From Niveispirillum sp. SYP-B3756 (lineage in GTDB: Bacteria > Pseudomonadota > Alphaproteobacteria > Azospirillales > Azospirillaceae): a stretch of DNA of 64,000 nucleotides. Numbering within the stretch: the first letter of the stretch is position 1; each line of letters begins with the position of its first letter. The notes under the pieces were generated by a model. It was given only the letters and a program-made list of their open reading frames with translations, made no database searches and was not told the DNA's origin. The DNA lies in the NCBI RefSeq assembly GCF_009495745.1, contig NZ_WIDQ01000019.1, positions 1 through 64,000 on the forward strand. The letters are read 5' to 3'. A program made the position numbers and the translations under genes. Shown here piece after piece: positions 50,994-59,046 of the stretch.

Positions 50994-53975
50994 ATGCGTA
51001 ACCACGGTAATGATATGGAAGAGGTTCTCCGCCGTATTCGGGCGGAGGCGGAGGCGCAGACCGGGGCGCTGGACCTGCAGGGGTTAAGCCTGGAGGGGCT
51101 GCCGGATGAGCTTTTTAAGCTGACTTGGCTGCGGGAATTGCGGTTGGGGCAGAAGGTTGGGGAACATCGGTTCGGCTTACATTTCAAGGTCAACAATGAT
51201 GCCGCTAAACTGGCGCGGCTGCGGGAATTGCGTATTCTGGAATTAGGGCATAGCGATCTGCAGAACGTGAACTTCGTGAGGGGGTTGTCCAAACTGCAGG
51301 AATTGAACTTACAGTGGGTGCAGGTGAGAGATCTGAGCCCACTTTCCGCTCTCACCTACCTGCAGGTACTTGACTGTAGTCGGATGGGTGTCAGCGATTT
51401 AAGACCACTTTCTGGCCTCACCCAGTTGCAAGTACTCGACTGCCGGTACACGAATGTGAGTAATCTGAAACCACTTTCTGGCCTCACCCAGCTGCAAGTA
51501 CTGAATTGCAGTTTAACGGATGTTCGTGATCTGAGCCCCCTTCGCGCGCTCACACAACTGCAAGTGCTGGGTTGCATAGAGACAAGTGTGAGTGATTTGA
51601 GTCCCCTTATCGGGCTCACCCAGCTGCAATATCTTGATTTCAACGTCACGGAGGTGAGTGATCTTAGTGCGCTGGCAGGGCTTACCCAACTGCAACATCT
51701 TGGTTGCAGCCACACGAAGGTGAGTGATCTTAGTGCGCTGGCCGAGCTTACCCAACTGCAATATCTTGATTGCAGCAGCACGGATGTTAGTGATCTGCGT
51801 ATTTTGGTGCAATTGCCTGCGCTGAAAGAGCTTTACGCAGAAGGCGTAACCATCCCCGGCATTCCGGCCAGCGGTGTGCTTTCCGCCAAATATGATGACA
51901 ATTGCCTGCCCCGCCTGCGTGCCCATTATGCCGATCTTGCGGCGGGGGCGGTACAGGACAGCCGGGTGAAGCTGTTGATTTTGGGCAATGGCGGGGCTGG
52001 GAAGACGCAGATTGCCGGGTCGCTCTGCCGGGCGGATTTCATCTTGAATCCCGCATGGGATTCCACCCATGGCATTCAGGTGGAGATGGCCGATCTGCCG
52101 GATGGGTTGAAACTGTCCGTCTGGGATTTTGGCGGGCAGGATATTTATCATGGGGCCCATGCGCTGTTTTTGAACAGCCCTTCCCTGATGCTGCTGGTCT
52201 GGGCTGCCGATACGGAGGCGCGCAGCGGCGTGCGGGAGGGGGCGGAATGGTTCCGGGATTATCCCCTGCCCTATTGGGTGGCGCTGGCGCGGCAACAGGG
52301 CCATGCGGCTAGCGCGATCACCCTGGTGCAGAATAAATGCGACCAGCCGGCGGCGGAGGTGCGGCCCTTCCCCGTGCCAGCGACGGCGCTGGAGGATTTG
52401 GCCTTTCCGGCGGCCAGCCTGCATATCAGTGTGAAGAACCGTCGTGGGCTGGCGGGGTTGCGGGAAAGGCTGGGGGAGGCGGCGCAATGGCTGCGCGACC
52501 CGGCGCGGATGGGCGTGCCGCTGATTGGGGCCGGGCGGGACCGGTTGCGCCAGCGGCTAGAGGGGATGCAGGCGGAGAATAAGCAAGTGCCGGCGGAACA
52601 GCGGCGGCGCCTGCTCTCCAGGACGGAATTTCACGCTCTTTGTGCGGAAGCCGGGGGGATTACCGAGCCTGAGCATGTGTTGACCTGGCTGGATGCCGAA
52701 GGGGTGGTGTTGTACCGGCCCGGCCTGTTTGATGATCAGGTGGTGCTGGACCAGGGCTGGGCGCTGGAGGCGATTTACGCGATTTTTGACCGGAAGAGCC
52801 AGGCGCTGACGGCGATCCGCCGGCAGGATGGGCGGTTTGACCGGGATTTGCTGGGCCGGTTGGTCTGGCAGGGTTTTGATGGAGACGAACAGAAGCTGTT
52901 CCTCAGCATGATGCAATCCTGCGGGATTTGTTTCGTTCACCGGCGGTGGTGGGGGGCGGGGGGATGGTACGAGGAATTTATCGCGCCGGACTTGTTGCCG
53001 GACCGGCAGGCCATGGCGGCGCGGTTGGAGGCGCGTTGGGATGGGGAGGCGGCGGCGGCGGAATGGCGGATGGATTATCCGCTGCTGCATGGCGGGTTGA
53101 TCCGCACCATCCTGTGCATGATCGGAGAATTGGCCGGGCCGGATGCGGTTTATTGGCAGGGCGGGGTTTGTGGGTATGACACGAATTATCAAAGCCGGTT
53201 CTGGATTGAACAGGTGATCCCAGCCGGGGGCTGGGCCGGCCATATCCACCTGCGCACCCAGCGCGGCGATGCGGAGGGGTTGTTGGCCCGGTTGGGGGAA
53301 TTGGTGGAGGTGGCGCAGGCCAAGGTGGGCCTACGCGGGGACGCCGGGCCAAAAGTGCCCCGGCAGAGAGAGGGGACGCGGATGGGCGAGGTGGCATTGC
53401 AACCGGGGCCGGAGCCGGCGACGGGGGAGACATGGTATGTCTCCTACGCCTGGGCAGATAAGGACACACCGCAGCGGGAACAGGATGTGGACCGGCTGTG
53501 CGAGGCGGCAAAGGCGCAGGGGCGGACGATTCTGCGGGACAAGAATGTGCTGCGTCCAGGGGATAGTATTTCCGATTTTATGCGCCGGCTGGGCAAGGGC
53601 GACCGGGTATTTGTGATGCTGAGCGACAAATATCTGAAATCGCCCAATTGTATGTTTGAACTTTTCATGCTTTGGCAGAATTGCCAACGCGATGGTGATT
53701 TTAAGGACCGGGTGGAATTGTGGGTATTAAAAGGGTTTGAGATTGGGCAGGTGGAAGATTGGATGGACCGTGCCGAATATTGGCTGGAACGTGTCGAGAA
53801 GCTGAATGCACGCGTGCAAAACCGTAGCGCGACCGTTCTGGGGGAGGCTGGACAGCGGCAATTAATCCTGATGGAGCAGTTTTCCCGGCATGTTGTAGAT
53901 ATCCTGGCCCTTTTTGCCGACCGTGTTCGCGAAACCACCTGGGATGAATGGCTGAAGCACGTGCTTCAGCCATAA
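50994..53975 (+). CDS. LRR - Roc GTPase - COR - TIR multidomain protein
   Basis: A 993-aa protein. LRRs lie at about 25-285, with seven regular 22-residue units at about 111-265 (VSDLSPLIGLTQLQYLD type). A Roc small-GTPase domain has P-loop GNGGAGKT 331-338, DFGGQD 378-383 and NKCD 447-450. A COR-type region covers about 500-770. A C-terminal TIR domain starts at about 813 (WYVSYAW), with the BB-loop-like RPGDSI and the likely catalytic Glu889 in NCMFEL. All GTPase motifs and the TIR Glu are present, so NAD-cleaving activity is plausible. It is divergent from repA across the origin and upstream of the par genes. ATG 51015 is an alternative start. A role in defence/abortive infection or as an NLR-like sensor is inference. 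Confidence 0.88.
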   Translation: MRNHGNDMEEVLRRIRAEAEAQTGALDLQGLSLEGLPDELFKLTWLRELRLGQKVGEHRFGLHFKVNNDAAKLARLRELRILELGHSDLQNVNFVRGLSKLQELNLQWVQVRDLSPLSALTYLQVLDCSRMGVSDLRPLSGLTQLQVLDCRYTNVSNLKPLSGLTQLQVLNCSLTDVRDLSPLRALTQLQVLGCIETSVSDLSPLIGLTQLQYLDFNVTEVSDLSALAGLTQLQHLGCSHTKVSDLSALAELTQLQYLDCSSTDVSDLRILVQLPALKELYAEGVTIPGIPASGVLSAKYDDNCLPRLRAHYADLAAGAVQDSRVKLLILGNGGAGKTQIAGSLCRADFILNPAWDSTHGIQVEMADLPDGLKLSVWDFGGQDIYHGAHALFLNSPSLMLLVWAADTEARSGVREGAEWFRDYPLPYWVALARQQGHAASAITLVQNKCDQPAAEVRPFPVPATALEDLAFPAASLHISVKNRRGLAGLRERLGEAAQWLRDPARMGVPLIGAGRDRLRQRLEGMQAENKQVPAEQRRRLLSRTEFHALCAEAGGITEPEHVLTWLDAEGVVLYRPGLFDDQVVLDQGWALEAIYAIFDRKSQALTAIRRQDGRFDRDLLGRLVWQGFDGDEQKLFLSMMQSCGICFVHRRWWGAGGWYEEFIAPDLLPDRQAMAARLEARWDGEAAAAEWRMDYPLLHGGLIRTILCMIGELAGPDAVYWQGGVCGYDTNYQSRFWIEQVIPAGGWAGHIHLRTQRGDAEGLLARLGELVEVAQAKVGLRGDAGPKVPRQREGTRMGEVALQPGPEPATGETWYVSYAWADKDTPQREQDVDRLCEAAKAQGRTILRDKNVLRPGDSISDFMRRLGKGDRVFVMLSDKYLKSPNCMFELFMLWQNCQRDGDFKDRVELWVLKGFEIGQVEDWMDRAEYWLERVEKLNARVQNRSATVLGEAGQRQLILMEQFSRHVVDILALFADRVRETTWDEWLKHVLQP

Positions 53976-54026
53976 ATGTCCGCCCAAAAAGTTATCCTAC
54001 TTTCTGAAACCTCGCCGTGTCACTAT

Positions 54027-54097
54027 CGTCATTCCCGCGAAGGCGGGAATCCATACGACAGCGCGGATTTTGGATTCCCGCCTCCGCGGGAATGACG
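54027..54097. repeat. REP-like inverted repeat
   Basis: The arms are 54027-54053 and 54071-54097 (27 nt each, one mismatch), starting CGTCATTCCCGCGAAGGCGG; each arm is itself nearly palindromic. A partial third copy (TTCGCGGGAATGATGG) follows at 54107-54122. It lies in the 235-bp gap between two convergent genes. It may act as a bidirectional terminator and looks like a mobile REP/MITE-type element. Confidence 0.75.
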
Positions 54098-54210
54098 GTT
54101 AATAATTCGCGGGAATGATGGTTAGTAAGTGGAAAGGGCTTAGTAAATTTACGGACGGGTTTTAAGAATTTAGTCCTTTCAGGACGTAAGGCGGGGCCGG
54201 TGCTGGGGGA

Positions 54211-55101
54211 TTACTCCCCCAGCACGGCGTTTAGATGGTCACGCAACTCGCGCAGGCGGGCGCGTTGGGGCTCTGACAGGGCGGCGCGCACGGGGGCGAC
54301 GGGCGGCAGGGCCAGGCTGGTGCGGGTCAATGCCCGCAGATAGTCGCGCGCTTGATCCAGTTGCTCCGGGGGGGCTGGCGATTTCTCCGAATTGGCTTTG
54401 GCGGGGCGCGCGGCGCGCAGGGCCTTCTCCCCTGCCCCGCTGATCGCCTGTTGATACAGGGTGCGTTGGCGGGCGGGGTCTTCCTCCCGCGCGATTTGCA
54501 GCAGCAGGGTGCGCGGCAGGCCCCTGCCCTCTCCCTCCATCGCATTCAACAGGTCGGCGGGCAGGGAGAGGATGCGCAGGGTTTCATTCACCCGCACGCG
54601 GCTGCGGCCCAGAATATCGGCCACCTGGCTTTGGCTGTAATCATGCGCCTGCATCAGCGATTGGATGGCGCGCGCCTCTTCCAACGCGGTCAGGTCGACA
54701 CGCTGGATATTCTCAATCAGGGCGATTTCCGCCGGGTCGCCATCCACCACCAGGGCGCGGATACGGTCGCGCCCGGCCAGCCGGCTGGCGCGCCAGCGGC
54801 GTTCCCCGGCGATCAGCTCATAATGGCCGTCCTCGTCCCCTTCCCTTTTCCGCACCAGGATCGGTTGCAGCACGCCGCGCGCGGCGATGGAGGAGGCAAG
54901 TGCCTGCAACTCCCCTTCATCGAAATGGCGGCGCGGCTGGTCGGGGCGGGGATGCACCCGGTCCAGATCGACCTCAAACATCTGGCGGAAATCGGCGCTG
55001 CGCTGGAAATGCGCGCTGGCCCCCTGGGGGGCGGCAGCGGTGCCGGCGGAGGCCTTCACCGCCTGGGACAGCGGGCTTTTCGGATTGGCCTTAAGCTTCA
55101 T
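54211..55101 (-). CDS. parB: ParB family partition protein
   Basis: A 296-aa DNA-binding CTPase-type partition protein. The N-terminal domain has RPRRHFDEGELQALA-like residues and GERRWRA (ELIAGERRWRASRLAG), with ALIENIQRVDLTALEEARA. The helix-turn-helix is SQSQVADILGRSRVRVNETLRIL. The C-terminal dimer region is LRELRDHLNAVLG. ATG 55101 overlaps the end of parA by 11 bp. It should spread from parS sites, probably the TGTCTGACGTCAGACA palindromes at 55507-55526 and 56161-56176. Confidence 0.9.
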   Translation of the reverse strand: MKLKANPKSPLSQAVKASAGTAAAPQGASAHFQRSADFRQMFEVDLDRVHPRPDQPRRHFDEGELQALASSIAARGVLQPILVRKREGDEDGHYELIAGERRWRASRLAGRDRIRALVVDGDPAEIALIENIQRVDLTALEEARAIQSLMQAHDYSQSQVADILGRSRVRVNETLRILSLPADLLNAMEGEGRGLPRTLLLQIAREEDPARQRTLYQQAISGAGEKALRAARPAKANSEKSPAPPEQLDQARDYLRALTRTSLALPPVAPVRAALSEPQRARLRELRDHLNAVLGE

Positions 55102-56044
55102 GGGAAATCTCCTCCGCCAGACGCAGATATCCAACCACGACCGGGTTATCCTTGGGCAGCGCCCGCACGGCGATGACGCCGTTATAAACGGCCTGATCCA
55201 TCGCCGTGGTTTTGCGGATCGGCTCGAACACGCGCACGCTATCGGCATATGTCGCCAGCAATTGCTGCAGCGTGGCCTGTTGCACCGACGTATTCGCCTC
55301 AAACCGGTTGGGCAGGATGCCCAGCACATTCAGTTCCGGGTTCTCATAAATGCGGATCTGTTCAATGGTGCGCAGCAGCAGCGGCACCCCCGGCACATCC
55401 AGCGGGGCCGGCACCACCGGGATCAGGATATCCGTGGCGGCGACCAGGGCATTGCGGGTCAACACGCCCAGATGCGGCGGCGTGTCGATAATGATCTCAT
55501 CATAATCCTGTCTGACGTCAGACAGGGCGCGGGCCAGACGTTTTTCCGGGCCGGGTTTGGAGAGGACGGAAACCTCGAACTCGGCCAGGGTGATGTCGGT
55601 GGGGGCGACATCGATGCCGTTCACGCTGACGATGATCTCCCGCAGGGTTTTCTTTTCATCCAGCACGGCACCCAGCACATTGCCATTGGCCATGCAGCTT
55701 TCCAGATCCACCCCGGCGGCCAGCGTGACGGAGGCCTGGGGATCGGCATCCACCAGCAGCACCCGCTTGCCCATCATGGCGAAGGCATGGGCGAGGTTGA
55801 GTGCCGTGGAGCTTTTCGTCTGCCCGCCCTTCTGGTTGGCGGTGGCGATGATGCGAGCGCGGGTGCGCGTACCCCGGCGCATGAAATCAGCCACCGGGTC
55901 GGGCACCGGTTCCTTGGCGTTTTCCCAGCGGCTGACCTTGGCCTTGTCATAGGCGCGGTCCAGCTTCGCGTTCAGCATCTCGGCAAAGCCTTCCTGTGAC
56001 AGGCCACGCTTGCGCCGATAGGCCTTGAGCAATTCGCCGTCCAT
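55091..56044 (-). CDS. parA: ParA family partition ATPase with N-terminal HTH
   Basis: A 317-aa protein. The N-terminal XRE-like helix-turn-helix (YRRKRGLSQEGFAEMLNAKL, about 8-28) suggests self-regulation. The deviant Walker A is in TANQKGGQTKSSTALNLA, where the usual GKT is replaced by TKS. Walker B-type residues are in YDEIIIDTPPHLG. ATG 56044 (MDGELLKAYRRKRG) is chosen; the open frame to 56215 has no support and covers the parS-like site. It segregates the replicon together with ParB. Confidence 0.9.
   Translation of the reverse strand: MDGELLKAYRRKRGLSQEGFAEMLNAKLDRAYDKAKVSRWENAKEPVPDPVADFMRRGTRTRARIIATANQKGGQTKSSTALNLAHAFAMMGKRVLLVDADPQASVTLAAGVDLESCMANGNVLGAVLDEKKTLREIIVSVNGIDVAPTDITLAEFEVSVLSKPGPEKRLARALSDVRQDYDEIIIDTPPHLGVLTRNALVAATDILIPVVPAPLDVPGVPLLLRTIEQIRIYENPELNVLGILPNRFEANTSVQQATLQQLLATYADSVRVFEPIRKTTAMDQAVYNGVIAVRALPKDNPVVVGYLRLAEEISHEA
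55507..55526. promoter_or_regulatory. parS-like palindrome inside parA
   Basis: The perfect palindrome CCTGTCTGACGTCAGACAGG contains TGTCTGACGTCAGACA. It shares TGT-N-T-N-ACGT-N-A-N-ACA (12 of 16 positions) with the common parS TGTTTCACGTGAAACA. Confidence 0.6.
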
Positions 56045-56160
56045 GTGGGTATTCCCCCTGAAATTCGCTGCATCAGGGGTGACGCAGGGCAGGGGGCTTG
56101 TCAATCGTAAACAGGGGGTATGTTGATGGTTTTTCATCAACATGAGGGGAGGGGCTTCGG

Positions 56161-56176
56161 TGTCTGACGTCAGACA
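56161..56176. promoter_or_regulatory. parS-like palindrome upstream of parA
   Basis: A second exact copy of TGTCTGACGTCAGACA, about 117 bp upstream of the parA start and overlapping the 3' end of the epimerase gene. Two identical 16-bp palindromes at a par locus are best explained as ParB-binding (or ParA-HTH operator) sites. Confidence 0.6.
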
Positions 56177-57108
56177 GGCATGAAGGCGGGCCGCGCGATA
56201 ATCTCCCCCATCCAACGGTAAGCCCGGTTCAGGGCCTCCGCCATCGGGGTCTGCGGGGTCCAGCCCAGTTCCCGCTGGATCCGGGTGATATCCAGAATAT
56301 TGACCGGGACATCAATCGCGCGGCTGGGCAGATGCTGGCGGGTGATGGGCCGGTTCGACAGGGATTCCACCAGCCCGACCAGATCCATGATGCTGTGGCC
56401 CCGCCCGCTGGCCACGTTGAAGACGCGCTCCCCGCCGCGATAATGGCCCAGCATGACAAGCGCATCCACGGCATCGCCGATATAGATATAGTCGCGCGTC
56501 ACCGAACCATCGCCGACGATGCGGAACGTATCCCCCGTCAAGGCGCAGCGCAGAATGGTGGCAATCACCCCCTGACCCTTCCGGGTCACCTGGAACTCCC
56601 CAAACGGGTTGGAGAGCCGGGCGATGCGATAATCCAGCCCCTGAAGATGGCCATACAGGTTCAGATAGCGTTCAAGCGCCAGCTTGGTCACCCCATAGGA
56701 GGAGATCGGCCATTGTGGCGCATCCTCTGCAATCGGCATGTTTTGCTGGATACCATAGATGGTCCCCCCCGATGACAGGAAGACCAGCCGCCCAAACGCA
56801 CCGCGGGCACCCATATCCAGCAGGTGCAGGGAATTCTCCACATTATCGCGCAGGTCGAACAGCTTGTCGTTTTCCGCCGTCACCGGGTTGGTTGACCCGA
56901 TCAGATGATAAACGAGATCGCAGCCGTCAACAGCCGCTTGAAGCGCTGGTATGTCGGCGAATTCACCCTGGTAATGGACAGCGCCCGACACGGCATCCGC
57001 ATAAGGCGACGGCCGGCCGAAAATGCGCACATGCACGCCGTCGGCGACCAGCCGTTGCGCGATATTTGTGCCGATGAAGCCCCCGCCTCCAAGAATGCAG
57101 CACTTCAT
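56170..57108 (-). CDS. NAD-dependent epimerase/dehydratase (UDP-glucose 4-epimerase-like)
   Basis: A 312-aa extended SDR. The NAD motif GGGGFIGTNIA is at 7-17. Catalytic YGVTK is in SSYGVTKLALERY (about 138-150), with Ser/Thr in FLSSGGTIYG. The C-terminal substrate region is GDGSVTRDYIYIGDAVDAL and FNVASGRGHSIMDL. It probably makes or interconverts nucleotide sugars for surface polysaccharide. It is transcribed toward parA, and its stop overlaps a parS-like site; a functional link to partition is not implied. Confidence 0.85.
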   Translation of the reverse strand: MKCCILGGGGFIGTNIAQRLVADGVHVRIFGRPSPYADAVSGAVHYQGEFADIPALQAAVDGCDLVYHLIGSTNPVTAENDKLFDLRDNVENSLHLLDMGARGAFGRLVFLSSGGTIYGIQQNMPIAEDAPQWPISSYGVTKLALERYLNLYGHLQGLDYRIARLSNPFGEFQVTRKGQGVIATILRCALTGDTFRIVGDGSVTRDYIYIGDAVDALVMLGHYRGGERVFNVASGRGHSIMDLVGLVESLSNRPITRQHLPSRAIDVPVNILDITRIQRELGWTPQTPMAEALNRAYRWMGEIIARPAFMPV

Positions 57109-57205
57109 GCTTTGGCAAAGCTCCCTCAGGCCAAACTGCCGGCAACGATCTGCCCGATCGTGCGGCCCCCCTATTTTAAGGGTACACGCTTGCCTGTTTT
57201 ATACC

Positions 57206-57241
57206 AAACCTGCGTTGATCGTAACCAATCAACGCAGGTTT
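57206..57241. terminator. Terminator between the reb-locus regulator and epimerase genes
   Basis: A perfect 14-bp stem AAACCTGCGTTGAT (57206-57219) / ATCAACGCAGGTTT (57228-57241) has an 8-nt loop. It lies after the minus-strand regulator gene. The T-rich tail (CTTCATTCTTT) is on the plus-strand side, so termination in the minus direction is less certain. Confidence 0.55.
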
Positions 57242-57284
57242 CTTCATTCTTTAGTAGCAGGTGGCGGTCTCGGCCACGGTGGCT

Positions 57285-58982
57285 TTACAGGCCTCGCCGG
57301 TACTGGCCCGGGGTGAGGCCGACGAAGCGGCGGAAATTCTTTTCAAAATGGCTGAGGTCGGAGAAGCCGACCTGCAGCGCCACCTCCGTCACCGGCAGGC
57401 GGGGCAGGTTGCGCAACACCTCCTGCGCCTTCTGGATACGGATCCGGTTCAACAGGGTGCGCGTGGACAGGCCCAGTTCGGTGCGAAACAGGAAGCTGAG
57501 ATGAGAGGCGCTGGCATGGGCCTGGGAGGCGAGCTCCGCCAGGCTGATCGGCTCTGCATAGGCCCGCCCCAGGAAGGTCAGGGCACGGCGCAGGCTGGGA
57601 TGCAGGCGCTGCAGCAGGGCCGGGTCGGGATTGATCGCCATGGCCACCCAATGATCGGCCGGGGCGGCACCAATGCTGTCAGCCAGTGCCGGTTCGTGGA
57701 TGCTGGGGCCGGGCCTGTCCACCAGCGCCGCCTTGGCGCGGATCGTCGCGGGTGGGGCAGGGAAGGTCGGCGGGCCGGCGGGGGGCGGGGTGGTATCGGC
57801 CTCCCATGGTGTGGTCACGGGGGCACCCGTGACCGGATCGGCGGGGCGGTCCGCCGTGGGCAGCACCCAGGCGGCGTGCTGGCGTATATCGGCCTGCCCG
57901 ATGACCGGCCCCGCCGCCATCACCGACAACCGGGCGACGAACCGTTCCAGTTCCCGCCAGTTATCCGGCCAGTCATGGCCGCCGGCCAGCGTCACCAGTT
58001 CCTCTCCCAGCCGTTCTGCCGGGTTCTGACCGTGCCGCTCCAGCGCGGATTCCAACAAGGCCCGGATATCCGCCAGCCGCTGGCGCAGCGGCGGTATCGT
58101 GGTGGTCAGGTAATCCAGCTCTGCCAGCAAGGCACGGGAGAGGGCGCCCTCTGCCACCAGATGGCGCGGTTCCCCGGTGATGGAGGCGATCAGCCGGGCC
58201 GGCGGACAGGCCGTGCTGTCGGCGGGGTTTGCCGATGCCAGCGTCGCCAGTTGCTGCGCCAACCGTTCCTGGGCCTGGAGCGGCAGCTTCTCCACATCCA
58301 TCAAGAACAGGGTGCCGCCCGCCGCTTCCATCAGCCAGGGGCGGGGATCATTGTCGCCGCCGGTACATTGCACCCGCAGGAAGGGGGCGGCATGGCCCGT
58401 TCCGCAGGCATGGATGGCGGCGGCGACCAGCGGCGTTTCGGTGCCGAACTCCCCGCGCAGCAGCACAGGCAGCCTGCTGCCGGCGGCCCGTTGGATGAAG
58501 CCATCCAGCAGGCGCATCCCCTCGCTCCCCCCCGCCAGCATCCAGGGATATCCCCAGCGCTCCAGCGTCCACAGCCGGGTAGCATGGCGCTGGAGCAGAA
58601 AGGCCGACTGTTCTGCCAGCAGCCGGGCCTGTTCAGCGGTTTCGTTGTTGGAGACCGGCCCCGGTAGCCGCAGCCAGATCCGGCCTGCCGGCTGGCCCGC
58701 CAGCGCGAAGCTGGATTCTGCCCTGCTGGCGCTTCCAGCGCCGGCGATCAGGCCGTCAAAACCTTCTTCCCCTTCGTCTCCCCAATGGCTGGACAGCTGG
58801 CCAGCGCGCCATTCCATCCGCAGCAGAGCGGGCCGCACCAAAGGGAACGCAGCGGCACCCTGTAACAAAATGGCGCCGCCGCCGGCGCGGTGCTGTTTCA
58901 GCACGAGACGGAGCATATCTTCCAGTGCTGAGCGCAAGCCGGGGGCGCTGCCGTGCAGCCGGGCGAAGTCGGTTTCCTGCAT
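57285..58982 (-). CDS. AraC-type regulator fused to a degenerate sigma-54 AAA+ domain
   Basis: A 565-aa protein. An N-terminal sensor-like part (about 1-150) comes first. An NtrC-like AAA+ domain (about 155-330) follows. It has lost the Walker A Lys (GEFGTETPLVAAAIHACG), has a weak Walker B (GGTLFLMDVEKLP) and has no GAFTGA loop, though it keeps LTTTIPPLRQRLADIRALLE. A Pro/Ala-rich linker (about 380-440) leads to two AraC helix-turn-helices at the C-terminus (SLAELASQAHASASHLSFLF; PVTEVALQVGFSDLSHFEKN). The dead AAA+ part cannot drive sigma-54, so it probably serves for oligomerisation. It is the last gene of the reb unit and probably regulates it. ATG 58982 was chosen over TTG 59039. Confidence 0.8.
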   Translation of the reverse strand: MQETDFARLHGSAPGLRSALEDMLRLVLKQHRAGGGAILLQGAAAFPLVRPALLRMEWRAGQLSSHWGDEGEEGFDGLIAGAGSASRAESSFALAGQPAGRIWLRLPGPVSNNETAEQARLLAEQSAFLLQRHATRLWTLERWGYPWMLAGGSEGMRLLDGFIQRAAGSRLPVLLRGEFGTETPLVAAAIHACGTGHAAPFLRVQCTGGDNDPRPWLMEAAGGTLFLMDVEKLPLQAQERLAQQLATLASANPADSTACPPARLIASITGEPRHLVAEGALSRALLAELDYLTTTIPPLRQRLADIRALLESALERHGQNPAERLGEELVTLAGGHDWPDNWRELERFVARLSVMAAGPVIGQADIRQHAAWVLPTADRPADPVTGAPVTTPWEADTTPPPAGPPTFPAPPATIRAKAALVDRPGPSIHEPALADSIGAAPADHWVAMAINPDPALLQRLHPSLRRALTFLGRAYAEPISLAELASQAHASASHLSFLFRTELGLSTRTLLNRIRIQKAQEVLRNLPRLPVTEVALQVGFSDLSHFEKNFRRFVGLTPGQYRRGL

Positions 58983-59046
58983 GGGGACAACCTGGATGAT
59001 CCCCCGGAAGGGGAAGTCTGAAAGGGGAGGGGAGGGCAAGCGAAGG

